From Thiogranum sp. (GTDB lineage: Bacteria > Pseudomonadota > Gammaproteobacteria > DSM-19610), in contig JAGFJP010000099.1 in NCBI GenBank assembly GCA_024102665.1, positions 1 through 40,393 on the forward strand: DNA of 40,393 nucleotides. The letters run 5' to 3'. The notes below the pieces were generated by a model. The model was given only the letters and a program-made list of their open reading frames with translations, was not told the origin of the DNA and did not search any database. The translations under genes and the position numbers were made by a program. Shown in pieces: positions 1 through 7,582 of the stretch. The stretch's first letter is position 1. Each line of letters begins with the position of its first letter.

Positions 1-870
1 GCCGGCACGGCGCCGCTGCTGCCCGCCGCGGCGCTGCTCGATCTGCTGTTCGGCGCCGGGCTGATCGCGGCCATCGCAGCGCCCATCGTGCGCGCGCGCC
101 AGTGGGGCAATCTCGCCATTGTCGCCAAGGTGCTGCTGCTGGTGGCGAGCAACCTGGTGTTTTATCTCGGGGTCGCAGGTGAACTTCAGCAGGGCGTGTT
201 CCTGGGGCTGTACTCCGGGCTGTACCTGGTGCTGGCGCTGGTGCTGACCATGAGCCGCCGTGTGCTGCCGTTTTTTATCGAGCGGGGCGTCGATCGGCCG
301 GTGCAGCTGCGCAACAGCAAGTGGATCGATATCACCAGCCTGGTGCTGTTCCTCGGTTTCTGGATCGCCGACCTGGCGCGGCCCAACGGCCTGCAGGTCA
401 CGCTGCTTGCGATCGCCCTCGCGGTGTTGCACGCCGTGCGCCTGTGGGGCTGGCATACCGCCGGCCTGTGGCGCAAGCCATTGCTGTGGAGCCTGTACCT
501 GGCGTATGCATCGATTATTGCGGGCTTTGTCCTCAAGGCGTCGGTGTACTACGGGAACCTGTCTCCCTATCTCGCCGTGCATGCCTTTGCGGTCGGCGGC
601 ATCGGGCTGATGACGCTGGGCATGATGGCGCGCGTCGCGCTCGGACACACCGGCCGCAACGTGTTCGAACCGCCGCCGGTGTTGTTCTGGGTGCTGGCCG
701 CGCTGATCGCCGCGCTGGTCGCGCGCGTGCTTCTGCCGCTGGTTGTCAGCGAGCAGTACCGGTTATGGGTGATGCTGTCCCAGGGATTATGGGTGCTGGC
801 GTTCCTGGCGTTCGTGGTGATCTATGTTCCGATACTCACGCGACCCAGGGTGGACGGCAAGGATGGTTAA
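1..870 (+). CDS. nnrS: NnrS family membrane protein (5' truncated)
   Basis: The reading frame is open from base 1, so the gene begins outside the window; 289 C-terminal residues are visible, against about 400 for complete NnrS proteins. The visible part is almost entirely hydrophobic, with about eight membrane segments and a conserved-looking stretch around the HAVRLWGWHTAGLWRKPLLW region followed by GIGLMTLGMMARVALGHTGR, which is typical of NnrS. NnrS proteins are heme- and copper-containing inner-membrane proteins linked to nitric oxide stress and denitrification in proteobacteria. That fits the nir and nor operons about 25 kb downstream, although the promoter is not visible. An internal GTG at base 88 is not the true start. 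The gene is followed after 57 bases by another membrane protein on the same strand. Confidence 0.85.
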   Translation, partial: AGTAPLLPAAALLDLLFGAGLIAAIAAPIVRARQWGNLAIVAKVLLLVASNLVFYLGVAGELQQGVFLGLYSGLYLVLALVLTMSRRVLPFFIERGVDRPVQLRNSKWIDITSLVLFLGFWIADLARPNGLQVTLLAIALAVLHAVRLWGWHTAGLWRKPLLWSLYLAYASIIAGFVLKASVYYGNLSPYLAVHAFAVGGIGLMTLGMMARVALGHTGRNVFEPPPVLFWVLAALIAALVARVLLPLVVSEQYRLWVMLSQGLWVLAFLAFVVIYVPILTRPRVDGKDG

Positions 871-927
871 CGGCTGCCGGCAACGCTTTGACTGGACGCG
901 GCCGCAAGGATTGTTGAAGATGGCGCC

Positions 928-1329
928 ATGGCGGTTGTGCTGGCGAAAGGCATCGGAATCTGGCTGGTAATCCTGATGGTGGCTGCGGCGAACGGACTGT
1001 TCCGGGAAACAGTGCTGGCGCCGTTGCTTGGCGCGCGACTGGCGCTGCCGGTGAGTGGCGTGCTGTTGTGCGTGCTGGTTCTGCTGATGGCCTGGCTGCT
1101 GGTTCCCTGGCTCGGCCGGCTTCCCGCGCGATGGTACGCCGGGATCGGGATAGTGTGGATGACGCTGACACTGGTGTTCGAATTGGTCCTGGGGCGCTAC
1201 CTCGCCGGCCAGGCGTGGCGCGACATCCTTCAGGTATTCGATGTCAGCAATGGCGATCTGTTCGTTGCGGTGCTGGTGATGTCCGGCGTCGCGCCCTGGC
1301 TGGCGGCGCGCATGAGAGGATTGCATTGA
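928..1329 (+). CDS. Small integral membrane protein, function unknown
   Basis: This encodes 133 residues with four probable membrane helices (roughly residues 5-24, 36-60, 70-90 and 108-128). I recognise no catalytic motif. Conserved-looking polar positions are an NGLFRET stretch after helix 1 and an ELVLGRYLAGQAWRD stretch after helix 3. It lies 57 bases after NnrS and 41 bases before the Kef-type antiporter, all on one strand, so the three may be cotranscribed. No strong ribosome binding site precedes the ATG, so the start is uncertain. The annotation rests on length, coding direction and hydrophobic pattern only. Confidence 0.7.
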   Translation: MAVVLAKGIGIWLVILMVAAANGLFRETVLAPLLGARLALPVSGVLLCVLVLLMAWLLVPWLGRLPARWYAGIGIVWMTLTLVFELVLGRYLAGQAWRDILQVFDVSNGDLFVAVLVMSGVAPWLAARMRGLH

Positions 1330-1370
1330 GAACAGGCCGGCTTTCGCAGGCGCCGTTCTGATTACCGGTC

Positions 1371-3086
1371 ATGGAACTCGACACATTCGTTTTATCCGCC
1401 GTACTGCTGCTGATTGCCGCCTCTATCGCCGTCGCGCTGTTCAAGCACCTTGGGCTTGGCTCGGTGCTCGGGCTCCTGGTCGCCGGCATTATCGTCGGTC
1501 CGCACTCGCCGGGGCCGCAGGTGACCACGCACGTCGAAGACGTGCGGCATTTCACCGAACTCGGGGTGGTGCTGCTGCTGTTTCTGATCGGTCTGGAAAT
1601 GAAGCCGGGGCGTTTATGGGCGCTGCGCCGCGACGTGTTCGGGCTCGGTTCGCTGCAGATCCTGGTTTCGGGTGTCGCCATCGCCGCCTACGTGAGCCTG
1701 TACCAGGCCTCGTGGAAAACATCGCTGCTGATCGGACTGACACTGGCGCTGTCCTCGACGGCGTTCGTCATGCAGCTGTTGCAGGAACGCGGCGAAATCG
1801 CCAGTCGCCACGGCAGCACCGCGTTCGCGGTATTGCTGATGCAGGACCTGGCCATCGTGCCGCTGCTGGCGCTGGTGCCGATCCTCTCGACCACAGGCGC
1901 GCTTTCATCCGAAATCCCGCTGTGGAAACAGATCATGATCGTGATCGGCATGCTGGGACTGGTATGGGGTTTCGGCCGTTACCTGGTGCCGTTCGCCCTG
2001 GAACGGCTGGCCCGCCAGAACAACCGCGAAGGTTTTTTCATGGTGGTGATGCTGGCGGTGTTCATCGCCGCATGGGCCATGCACCAGGCCGGCCTGTCGA
2101 TGGCGCTGGGTGCTTTCATGATGGGCATGCTGTTATCGGAAACCCGTTACAGCATGCAGATACAGGCGCTCGTGGAACCTTACAAAGGTTTGCTGATGAG
2201 CCTGTTTTTCGTCGCCGTGGGCATGTCGATAGATTTGCAGGCTATCGCCGCGCAGCCGGGGTTGTTCGCCCAGCACACGCTGGTCATTGTCGTTATCAAG
2301 CTGGTGGTGCTGTTCCTGCTGGCGCTGGCGTTCGGTCTGCCACGCAACGTGGCATCGCGGCTGGCGTTCATGCTCGCGCAGGGCGGCGAGTTCGGTTTCG
2401 TGCTGTTTTCGTCGGCCAAGGCGTTGAATGTCATCGACGACACGACATTCATTCTGGCGATCGGCGTCATTTCCGTGAGCATGCTGGCGACACCCGTGCT
2501 GGTGCGCATCGGCGATGCGCTGGCGCGCCGCGCGGAACAGCAGCAGTCGCCCGGCGAAAAGTATCGTTATCACGCCGAAACCGGAACCCGGGGCGCGCGG
2601 GTCATTCTCGGCGGTTACGGCCGCGTCGGACATACCGTGGCGACGCTGCTGCAACGCAGCGGCGTGCCGTTCCTGGCCTTCGACACCAATCCGGCCAATG
2701 TTGCCCGCGGCAAGGCGGACGGCTTTCCGGTGTACTACGGCGACATCGGTGACCTGGAGCTGTTGACCGCCGCCGGCGCGCAGAACGCGACGCTGGTCGT
2801 GCTGACCATTGACCATGGGCCTACGGCGCTGCGCGCCGTCTCACACTTGCGCAACGCCTACCCCAATCTGCCCATCATCGCGCGGGCGCGCGATCTCAAT
2901 GCCGCCGGCGACCTGCTGCAGGCGGGGGCCACGCAAGCGTTTCCCGAAGCCATCGAAAGCAGCCTGGCGCTGGGCGCCAACGCGCTCAACATGGTCGGGG
3001 TGGCGGTGGAAAACGTCGACCTGCTGTTGCAGGGCGTGCGCAAGGAAAACTACGACCTGGTGCGCCCCGTTACGCACGACGGTTGA
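1371..3086 (+). CDS. Kef-type monovalent cation:proton antiporter (CPA2) with RCK/TrkA-N domain
   Basis: This 571-residue protein has an N-terminal sodium/hydrogen exchanger domain of about twelve membrane helices (residues about 1-385). The domain contains the CPA2 signatures LGLLVAGIIVGP, LLLFLIGLEMKP and ALSSTAFVMQLL and the FMLAQGGEFGFVLF motif typical of KefB/KefC. A cytoplasmic TrkA-N/RCK nucleotide-binding domain follows from about residue 408, with the Rossmann signature VILGGYGRVGHTV and an acidic residue after the second strand (FDTNP). Such proteins exchange potassium for protons at the inner membrane and are gated by ligands on the RCK domain, glutathione adducts in the case of KefC. 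There is no C-terminal TrkA-C domain beyond about residue 560. It ends 6 bases before the convergent DUF481 gene. The exact KefB/KefC class cannot be assigned from sequence reading. Confidence 0.9.
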   Translation: MELDTFVLSAVLLLIAASIAVALFKHLGLGSVLGLLVAGIIVGPHSPGPQVTTHVEDVRHFTELGVVLLLFLIGLEMKPGRLWALRRDVFGLGSLQILVSGVAIAAYVSLYQASWKTSLLIGLTLALSSTAFVMQLLQERGEIASRHGSTAFAVLLMQDLAIVPLLALVPILSTTGALSSEIPLWKQIMIVIGMLGLVWGFGRYLVPFALERLARQNNREGFFMVVMLAVFIAAWAMHQAGLSMALGAFMMGMLLSETRYSMQIQALVEPYKGLLMSLFFVAVGMSIDLQAIAAQPGLFAQHTLVIVVIKLVVLFLLALAFGLPRNVASRLAFMLAQGGEFGFVLFSSAKALNVIDDTTFILAIGVISVSMLATPVLVRIGDALARRAEQQQSPGEKYRYHAETGTRGARVILGGYGRVGHTVATLLQRSGVPFLAFDTNPANVARGKADGFPVYYGDIGDLELLTAAGAQNATLVVLTIDHGPTALRAVSHLRNAYPNLPIIARARDLNAAGDLLQAGATQAFPEAIESSLALGANALNMVGVAVENVDLLLQGVRKENYDLVRPVTHDG

Positions 3087-3092
3087 ACGCGA

Positions 3093-3809
3093 TCAGAATC
3101 CGTACACCAGTGTCACCGCCGTTTCGGTATCGGTCTTGTCGACACCGTCCGGCACGTCCGACGTGTTCTCCACGGTAAAGGTCAACTTCATCGCCAGGTT
3201 GCCATTGATCCTGGCCTGCAACCCGGTTATCGATTTGGTGATGGTGGCGTCTTCGCCGATGTCGCTGGACAAGTCCTCGGTGAATGTCGCGTGTTCGCTG
3301 ATCTGCCAGGCGTAACGGGCGGCAATGCGCGCCACGAATTCGTTCTCGGTGTTGCCGTCCTCGAGCTTGCTCTGACGGGCGCCGGGGCCGGCCTCGAGAT
3401 CCAGCGTCATGTTGCTACGGTTCAGTACCCGGCGTCCGTAACCGACGGTCTCCGTGATCCGGTACTCATAACCGCTGAATTTGTCGTCTTCGTAAGCGAC
3501 CCGACCGAACAGGTACTCGTGTTCGGAAAATTTGTAGTCCGTTTGCCAGGCCGCCAGGTAGCGTTCCGCCGTGGTATTGCCGTCGTCTTCGGTGTTCAGC
3601 GCTTCGAGCGCCAGTTTGTGCCGCCAGTGGTCGCGTTCATTGGTCACGCCGAGCCTGGCCGTCAGGTTGCTGGTGTCGGTGTTGCCGGTGGTGGCGACAT
3701 AGCCGATTTCGCCGGCGCCTGTCCATTCCGTGCCGCGAAATTCGAGCGCGCTTGCCGGTGCGGCGGCGGTTATCGTTGATGCCAGAATGAGGCCGTGCAG
3801 TTTGCGCAT
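3093..3809 (-). CDS. DUF481 (YdiY-like) outer-membrane beta-barrel protein
   Basis: This encodes 238 residues beginning with a Sec signal peptide (MRKLHGLILASTITAAAPASA, cleavage after about residue 21). The mature part consists of alternating polar and hydrophobic strands (GAGEIGYVATTGNTDTSN near the N-terminus, aromatic-rich strands throughout) and ends in a terminal phenylalanine (LVYGF), as expected for an outer-membrane barrel. The GNTDTSNL opening is the recognisable DUF481/YdiY signature. The function of the family is unknown; it probably folds in the outer membrane. A ribosome binding site (GGAG, 7 bases before ATG) supports the start. It is convergent with the Kef-type gene and divergent from the DUF2784 gene. 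Confidence 0.85.
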   Translation of the reverse strand: MRKLHGLILASTITAAAPASALEFRGTEWTGAGEIGYVATTGNTDTSNLTARLGVTNERDHWRHKLALEALNTEDDGNTTAERYLAAWQTDYKFSEHEYLFGRVAYEDDKFSGYEYRITETVGYGRRVLNRSNMTLDLEAGPGARQSKLEDGNTENEFVARIAARYAWQISEHATFTEDLSSDIGEDATITKSITGLQARINGNLAMKLTFTVENTSDVPDGVDKTDTETAVTLVYGF

Positions 3810-3996
3810 TGTTTTTCTCCGTCAGAGTGCAGTCGCGATAGTTCCGGCCAATCGTACTGGATTGCGGGCGACACTTGAATCTTTCTGTGCCGGAAGAACT
3901 GTAAACTAGTGTGTCACCGCGGGACAGAACTGACCGCTTAACAGCCGCCGCATCCTTGTGTAGTAGACTGAAGCCGTTATCCGCGGAGGAGCCTGG

Positions 3997-4386
3997 ATGC
4001 TGTATCGCGTGACTGCTGATCTCGTGCTGGTGTTGCACTTGCTGTTCATCCTGTTCGCCGTGCTCGGCGGGCTGCTGGTGCTCAAGTGGCGATGGGTCGC
4101 CTGGCTGCATTTTCCCGCCGCGCTGTGGGCGGCGATGATCGAGTTCGCCGGCTGGTACTGTCCGCTGACACCGCTCGAGAACAGCCTGCGCGCCGCCGGC
4201 GGACAGCAGGGTTACAGCGGCGGTTTCATTGAACATTACCTCGTACCGCTGATTTATCCCGCGGGCCTGACGCGCGAACTGCAGATCGGTCTGGGCATGG
4301 CGGTGGTGTTGATCAATCTGGCGGTTTACGGGATCCTGCTGCGGCGTATCGGGACAGCGCGGCGCGGCGCTGGCGGGCCTCGATAG
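3997..4386 (+). CDS. DUF2784 family membrane protein
   Basis: This 129-residue protein has four probable membrane helices. It matches the DUF2784 pattern: an N-terminal LVLHLLFILFAVLGGLLVL helix, a WLHFPAALWAAMIEFAGWYCPLTPLE segment with the conserved WYCPLTPLEN motif, and a C-terminal helix pair. The function of DUF2784 is not known. An excellent ribosome binding site (GGAGGA at 3985-3990, 6-base spacer) fixes the start. The 187 bases between this gene and the divergent DUF481 gene must contain both promoters; a TAGACT hexamer at 3964-3969 could serve as a -10 for this gene but no good -35 accompanies it. Confidence 0.8.
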   Translation: MLYRVTADLVLVLHLLFILFAVLGGLLVLKWRWVAWLHFPAALWAAMIEFAGWYCPLTPLENSLRAAGGQQGYSGGFIEHYLVPLIYPAGLTRELQIGLGMAVVLINLAVYGILLRRIGTARRGAGGPR

Positions 4387-4474
4387 AGACTGTTATGTTA
4401 CTGGCACCGGTGCGGTGTCGTGAATGCGAGCGGGCTGCCACAGTACCCGCGGCCGGGACTTTCCGGAGCGAACC

Positions 4475-4693
4475 ATGAGCGATCGTGCAACACAGCTGCA
4501 GGCGCAGATCGATGCGGTGATCAAACGGCTGCGAAAAATCCAGCGCGGCATCGCCGGCAGCCGCCAGCCGGCCTCCAGGCTGGAACTGGCGGCACTCGAG
4601 GAACTTGGCCGGGATTACGCCCGGCTGCAGCAGCAGTTACAGGAATGGTATGCAACGTCGCAGGCCGGGAAAACGGATCATGATCGAACGTGA
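4475..4693 (+). CDS. Small predicted coiled-coil protein
   Basis: This encodes 72 residues, strongly charged and alpha-helical in pattern, with heptad-like spacing (LQAQIDAVIKRLRKIQRGI and LAALEELGRDYARLQQQL). There is no signal peptide or membrane segment. The ATG at 4475 is preferred over in-frame positions upstream because GGAG lies at 4464-4467, 7 bases before it. It overlaps the next gene by 14 bases, which implies translational coupling. I do not recognise a family; a cytoplasmic accessory protein of the downstream membrane-anchored protein is possible but is only inference. Confidence 0.6.
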   Translation: MSDRATQLQAQIDAVIKRLRKIQRGIAGSRQPASRLELAALEELGRDYARLQQQLQEWYATSQAGKTDHDRT

Positions 4694-5150
4694 CAAGGAG
4701 AACATTCCGCGGCCGGAACTGTTGAGCCGCGAGGAGATCGACGCGCAGGCGCGGCAGGCGCAGCGGGCCCGGCAGACGCGCAGCCGTTTGCCGCAGCGGC
4801 TGATTCCGTTCCTGGTCATGGCGCTTGTCGCCGTACTCATCGCGCGGCAGGAAATCCCCGCCGTCGACGACTGGTGGGAAAAGACCTTTACCCCCGCCGA
4901 CCGGCAGTTGAAACAGACCTGCCGCGAGGCGGCTTTCGGGATGGCGGAAAACCGCGCGTTCACGCGCCTGGTGGAAGGTGGCGAGATCCACGAAACAGAA
5001 CAGGGTTTCTACGTCGACCGGCTGGTGCTTGGCGAAATGGGCCGCGATGGCGTGGAAAAACGTGTTGAATACACCTGCTACCTTGACGCATCGCGAAAGC
5101 TCGTCAGGCTGAACCGGCTCGACGCCGCTGCGCCGATAGCGGCTCCCTGA
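4680..5150 (+). CDS. Single-pass membrane protein, function unknown
   Basis: This encodes 156 residues from the ATG at 4680, inside the end of the preceding small gene. Residues 1-40 are highly charged (acidic then arginine/glutamine-rich), residues 41-56 form one membrane helix (LIPFLVMALVAVLIAR), and residues 57-156 form a periplasmic-looking domain containing two cysteines (QTCREAAFG and EYTCYLDAS) that could pair as a disulfide. That topology suggests an N-in, C-out anchored protein. No family is recognised. A longer form beginning at 4605 is open in frame but lacks a ribosome binding site. Coupling to the preceding coiled-coil gene suggests the two products work together. Confidence 0.65.
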   Translation: MIERDKENIPRPELLSREEIDAQARQAQRARQTRSRLPQRLIPFLVMALVAVLIARQEIPAVDDWWEKTFTPADRQLKQTCREAAFGMAENRAFTRLVEGGEIHETEQGFYVDRLVLGEMGRDGVEKRVEYTCYLDASRKLVRLNRLDAAAPIAAP

Positions 5151-5255
5151 TAACCGGCCGCTGTCAGGTATCGAGGGGCGCGGCACCGCGGACAATCCCG
5201 CCATCCCTTTGCACGAACGGCATCGCGAGGGCATCGACAATGGCCAGGCGCCCCG

Positions 5256-5281
5256 GGAACCTTTTCCGGATCGGCCGCGTC
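5256..5281 (+). promoter_or_regulatory. Candidate ECF-type promoter upstream of the sigma factor gene
   Basis: A GGAAC element at 5256-5260 is followed, after 17 bases, by CGTC at 5278-5281. This matches the usual -35 (GGAAC) and -10 (CGTC) pattern of ECF sigma factor promoters. It lies 8 bases before the ATG at 5290, so transcription would begin at about 5287-5290 and the message would be essentially leaderless. The simplest reading is autoregulation of the sigma factor, anti-sigma factor and methyltransferase operon. The call rests on motif and spacing only. Confidence 0.4.
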
Positions 5282-5289
5282 CTTGTACC

Positions 5290-5934
5290 ATGACCGTGCC
5301 CATGACCGAAAATCCACCTCAGCCCGATCCCGACCTGCGGGCCTTCTGCGAGCAGGAAATCGCCGCCATGCTCGATCGCCTGTATGCGGCGGCGCTGCGC
5401 CTGACGAAGGGACGCTGCGATGCGGAAGACCTGGTGGCCGATACCATCGTCAAGGTGCTGGATAACCTGCACAGCCTGCAGGACCGCGCCAGTTTCCGCG
5501 GCTGGGTGTTCCGGATTCTGCACAACACCTTTATTTCCAATTGCCGGACGCGCCTGGCGCGCCCCGAGGATAATGTGTCGTCGCTGCATACGCCGGAAGG
5601 CGAAGCGCCGGAACAGTTCTGGCTGTTCGACCGTTTGCACCAGCCGTTCCTGCTGTGGTGGGGCAACCAGGAACAGGAGTTTCTCGACCGCCTGATGGCG
5701 GAAGACATGGTCAGGGCCATCGACGCACTGCCGGACGCTTTCCGCATGGTGGTGGTGCTGGCGGATATCGAGGGTTTTTCCTATCGCGAGATTGCCGATG
5801 CGCTGGAGCTCGAGGTGGGTACCGTGCGGTCACGCCTGTCGCGAGGCCGTTCGCTGTTGCAGAAAGCGCTGTGGGATTATGCGCGGGAGACCGGCATTGT
5901 TTCGGGGCCGGCGCCGTCCCGGGATGAGAGGTAA
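5290..5934 (+). CDS. ECF-family RNA polymerase sigma factor
   Basis: From the ATG at 5290 this is 214 residues. Sigma region 2 is at about residues 20-85 (LYAAALRLTKGRCDAEDLV followed by the RNA-polymerase- and -10-binding helices with FRGWVFRILHNTFI). Sigma region 4 is at about residues 140-195 (LPDAFRMVVVLADIEGFSYREIADAL, then the helix-turn-helix GTVRSRLSRGR). No region 1 or 3 is present, as expected for ECF factors. It would direct transcription of a stress regulon after release from the anti-sigma factor encoded 2 bases downstream. No Shine-Dalgarno precedes either ATG (5290 or 5302). The candidate ECF promoter at 5256-5281 would make a leaderless transcript starting near 5290, which favours that start. 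An upstream TTG at 5209 is in frame but would lie ahead of that promoter. Confidence 0.88.
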   Translation: MTVPMTENPPQPDPDLRAFCEQEIAAMLDRLYAAALRLTKGRCDAEDLVADTIVKVLDNLHSLQDRASFRGWVFRILHNTFISNCRTRLARPEDNVSSLHTPEGEAPEQFWLFDRLHQPFLLWWGNQEQEFLDRLMAEDMVRAIDALPDAFRMVVVLADIEGFSYREIADALELEVGTVRSRLSRGRSLLQKALWDYARETGIVSGPAPSRDER

Positions 5935-5936
5935 CG

Positions 5937-6185
5937 ATGAGCAAGATCAGGCAAATCGGTTGTGAAGAAGCGCTGAAACAGCTGCTGGAATACCTGGACC
6001 AGGAGCTTGGGGAGCAGCATTCGCATGAAGTGGACCAGCACCTGTCCACCTGCCGCAGTTGCTACTCGCGCATGGAATTCGAAAAGCGCCTGAAGCAACG
6101 CTTGCAGGACGCCGGCCGGCAGGAAGTGCCCGATACGCTGAAGGACCGCATCAACCGGTTGTTTGCGGAACAAAACAAAAACTGA
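5937..6185 (+). CDS. Zinc-binding (ZAS) anti-sigma factor
   Basis: This 82-residue protein carries the ZAS/zf-HC2 signature H-x3-C-x2-C (H35, C39, C42 in HLSTCRSC) after an amphipathic N-terminal helix with C9. It has no membrane segment, so it resembles soluble, RsrA/ChrR-type anti-sigma factors, in which zinc binding or cysteine oxidation controls release of the sigma factor. It begins 2 bases after the ECF sigma gene and is followed after 33 bases by the methyltransferase gene, forming a compact three-gene unit. The role as the partner of that sigma factor is inferred from position and motif. Confidence 0.85.
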   Translation: MSKIRQIGCEEALKQLLEYLDQELGEQHSHEVDQHLSTCRSCYSRMEFEKRLKQRLQDAGRQEVPDTLKDRINRLFAEQNKN

Positions 6186-6218
6186 CGCACCGGTGCCGGA
6201 CATCGGTGAGGAGGCGTT

Positions 6219-7013
6219 ATGGTTGCCATAACCAGCATGCAGCGGGAACACATTCTCGACGCAGTAAGGGCGATGTACACGGACGTTGCGAGTTGCCCCG
6301 GAAAATCCTTTCATTTCCCCACCGGGCGCGATGCCTGCCTGGTGCTGGGTTACAGTTCTGAAATGCTGCAAGGACTGCCGGAGTCCGCCGTGGAGTCTTT
6401 CGCAGGCGTCGGCTGTCCTCACCAGGGCGAGGTATTCCGCGAAGGCGATCATGTACTGGACATCGGCTCCGGATCCGGAACCGATGCGCTTATCGCGGCC
6501 CGCCGCGTGGGCGCAAGCGGGCGCGTCTATTGCCTGGACCTGACCGATGCCATGCTCGACAAGCTCAAACGCAATGCCGCCAAAGCCGCTGTTGACTGGT
6601 TGCTGCCCGTGCACGGCAGCGCCGAATCGATTCCGTTGCCGGACGCCAGCGTGGACGTGATTATCAGCAACGGCGTCATGAACCTGGTACCCGACAAGGG
6701 CCGGGCGTTCCGTGAGCTGTACCGCGTGCTGCGCCCGGGCGGGCGCCTGTCGCTGGCCGATGTCGCGGTCAGCAAGGATATCGATATGCTGGAGGAAGCG
6801 CAGGACATCCCGCGGCTGTGGGCCGAGTGCGTGGTCGGCGCCGTCGAGAAACCGCAGTACGTGTTGCAGCTTGCCGCGGCAGGCTTCAGGGACGTCAGCG
6901 TGATCGAGGAAACGGATTATTTTTCGCACAGCAACAGCGAGCACACGCGCGCCATCGCCGCAACGTTTGGCGCCAACAGCATCGTTATACAGGCGCGCAA
7001 GCCGGAAGTCTGA
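6219..7013 (+). CDS. SAM-dependent methyltransferase, ArsM-related
   Basis: This 264-residue class I methyltransferase has SAM-binding motif I at residues 79-91 (VLDIGSGSGTDAL), an acidic motif II (YCLDLTDAM), and the later motifs SAESIPLPDASVDVIISNGVMNLVP and LRPGGRLSLADV. This order and wording are close to arsenite S-adenosylmethionine methyltransferases. Cysteines at 26, 40, 66 and in the WAECVVGA segment resemble the arsenic-binding cysteines of ArsM, but the canonical arrangement is not exact, so the substrate is uncertain. GAGG lies just upstream (6209-6212). The gene closes the ECF sigma/anti-sigma unit and is followed by a strong terminator, so it is a probable target of that sigma factor. 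Confidence 0.75.
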   Translation: MVAITSMQREHILDAVRAMYTDVASCPGKSFHFPTGRDACLVLGYSSEMLQGLPESAVESFAGVGCPHQGEVFREGDHVLDIGSGSGTDALIAARRVGASGRVYCLDLTDAMLDKLKRNAAKAAVDWLLPVHGSAESIPLPDASVDVIISNGVMNLVPDKGRAFRELYRVLRPGGRLSLADVAVSKDIDMLEEAQDIPRLWAECVVGAVEKPQYVLQLAAAGFRDVSVIEETDYFSHSNSEHTRAIAATFGANSIVIQARKPEV

Positions 7014-7045
7014 GCGGTCAGCGACATTTTTCTCTTCCTGCATCT

Positions 7046-7069
7046 CCCCGCGTCCGCGGGGATTTTTTT
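7046..7069 (+). terminator. Rho-independent terminator after the methyltransferase
   Basis: A CCCCGC/GCGGGG stem (7046-7051 with 7056-7061) with a four-base loop is followed by A and then seven T residues (7063-7069). It lies 33 bases after the methyltransferase stop and is a textbook intrinsic terminator for the sigma-factor operon. Confidence 0.9.
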
Positions 7070-7159
7070 GCGCTGGCGACATGGCGCAGCATCAGCCGGG
7101 AACCCATTCGTCAGCCGATGCGTCCTTGTTAACAGGCAACGATAAGAGAGGATGTCGAC

Positions 7160-7570
7160 ATGAACAGATACACAAACATCAGCTGGTGGTACTGGGCGCT
7201 CACAGTGCCGATGCTCGGCGCCGGACTGTACGGTTACAGCGAGGGTTTTTATGCGGCCATGGTGCTGACGGCGGTGCAGATAGCGCACTTCGGGCTGCGT
7301 GAAAACAGTGTCACGGCGTTTCCGGTGCAGGTGCGCATCGCCTACCTCGGCTTGCTGCTGCTGGCGACCTGGTGGCCGTTCTACTGGGTCTACTGGCTGC
7401 AGTTTGTCGGCACCTCGGCAATGGTGTTGTTCGACTACTGCCTGCTGGCGCGCATGGTATCGCTCATGCCCTGGAACCGCAGTGAACCCTTTACCCTGGA
7501 ACTGTTCATGCGCACCTTTTTCTCGGCCCCGGTGCCGGGCAACGTCCTGCAGGGATTGCCCGCAAAATGA
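7160..7570 (+). CDS. Integral membrane protein, function unknown
   Basis: This 136-residue protein has about four membrane helices and is unusually rich in tryptophan and tyrosine (SWWYWALTVP and TWWPFYWVYWLQFVG). GAGAGGA at 7147-7153 gives a good ribosome binding site for the ATG at 7160. It follows the terminator, so it has its own transcription unit. It ends 12 bases before the convergent thioredoxin-HEAT gene. No catalytic or metal-binding motif is obvious and no family is recognised. Confidence 0.65.
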   Translation: MNRYTNISWWYWALTVPMLGAGLYGYSEGFYAAMVLTAVQIAHFGLRENSVTAFPVQVRIAYLGLLLLATWWPFYWVYWLQFVGTSAMVLFDYCLLARMVSLMPWNRSEPFTLELFMRTFFSAPVPGNVLQGLPAK

Positions 7571-7582
7571 TGCCGGCGGCGC

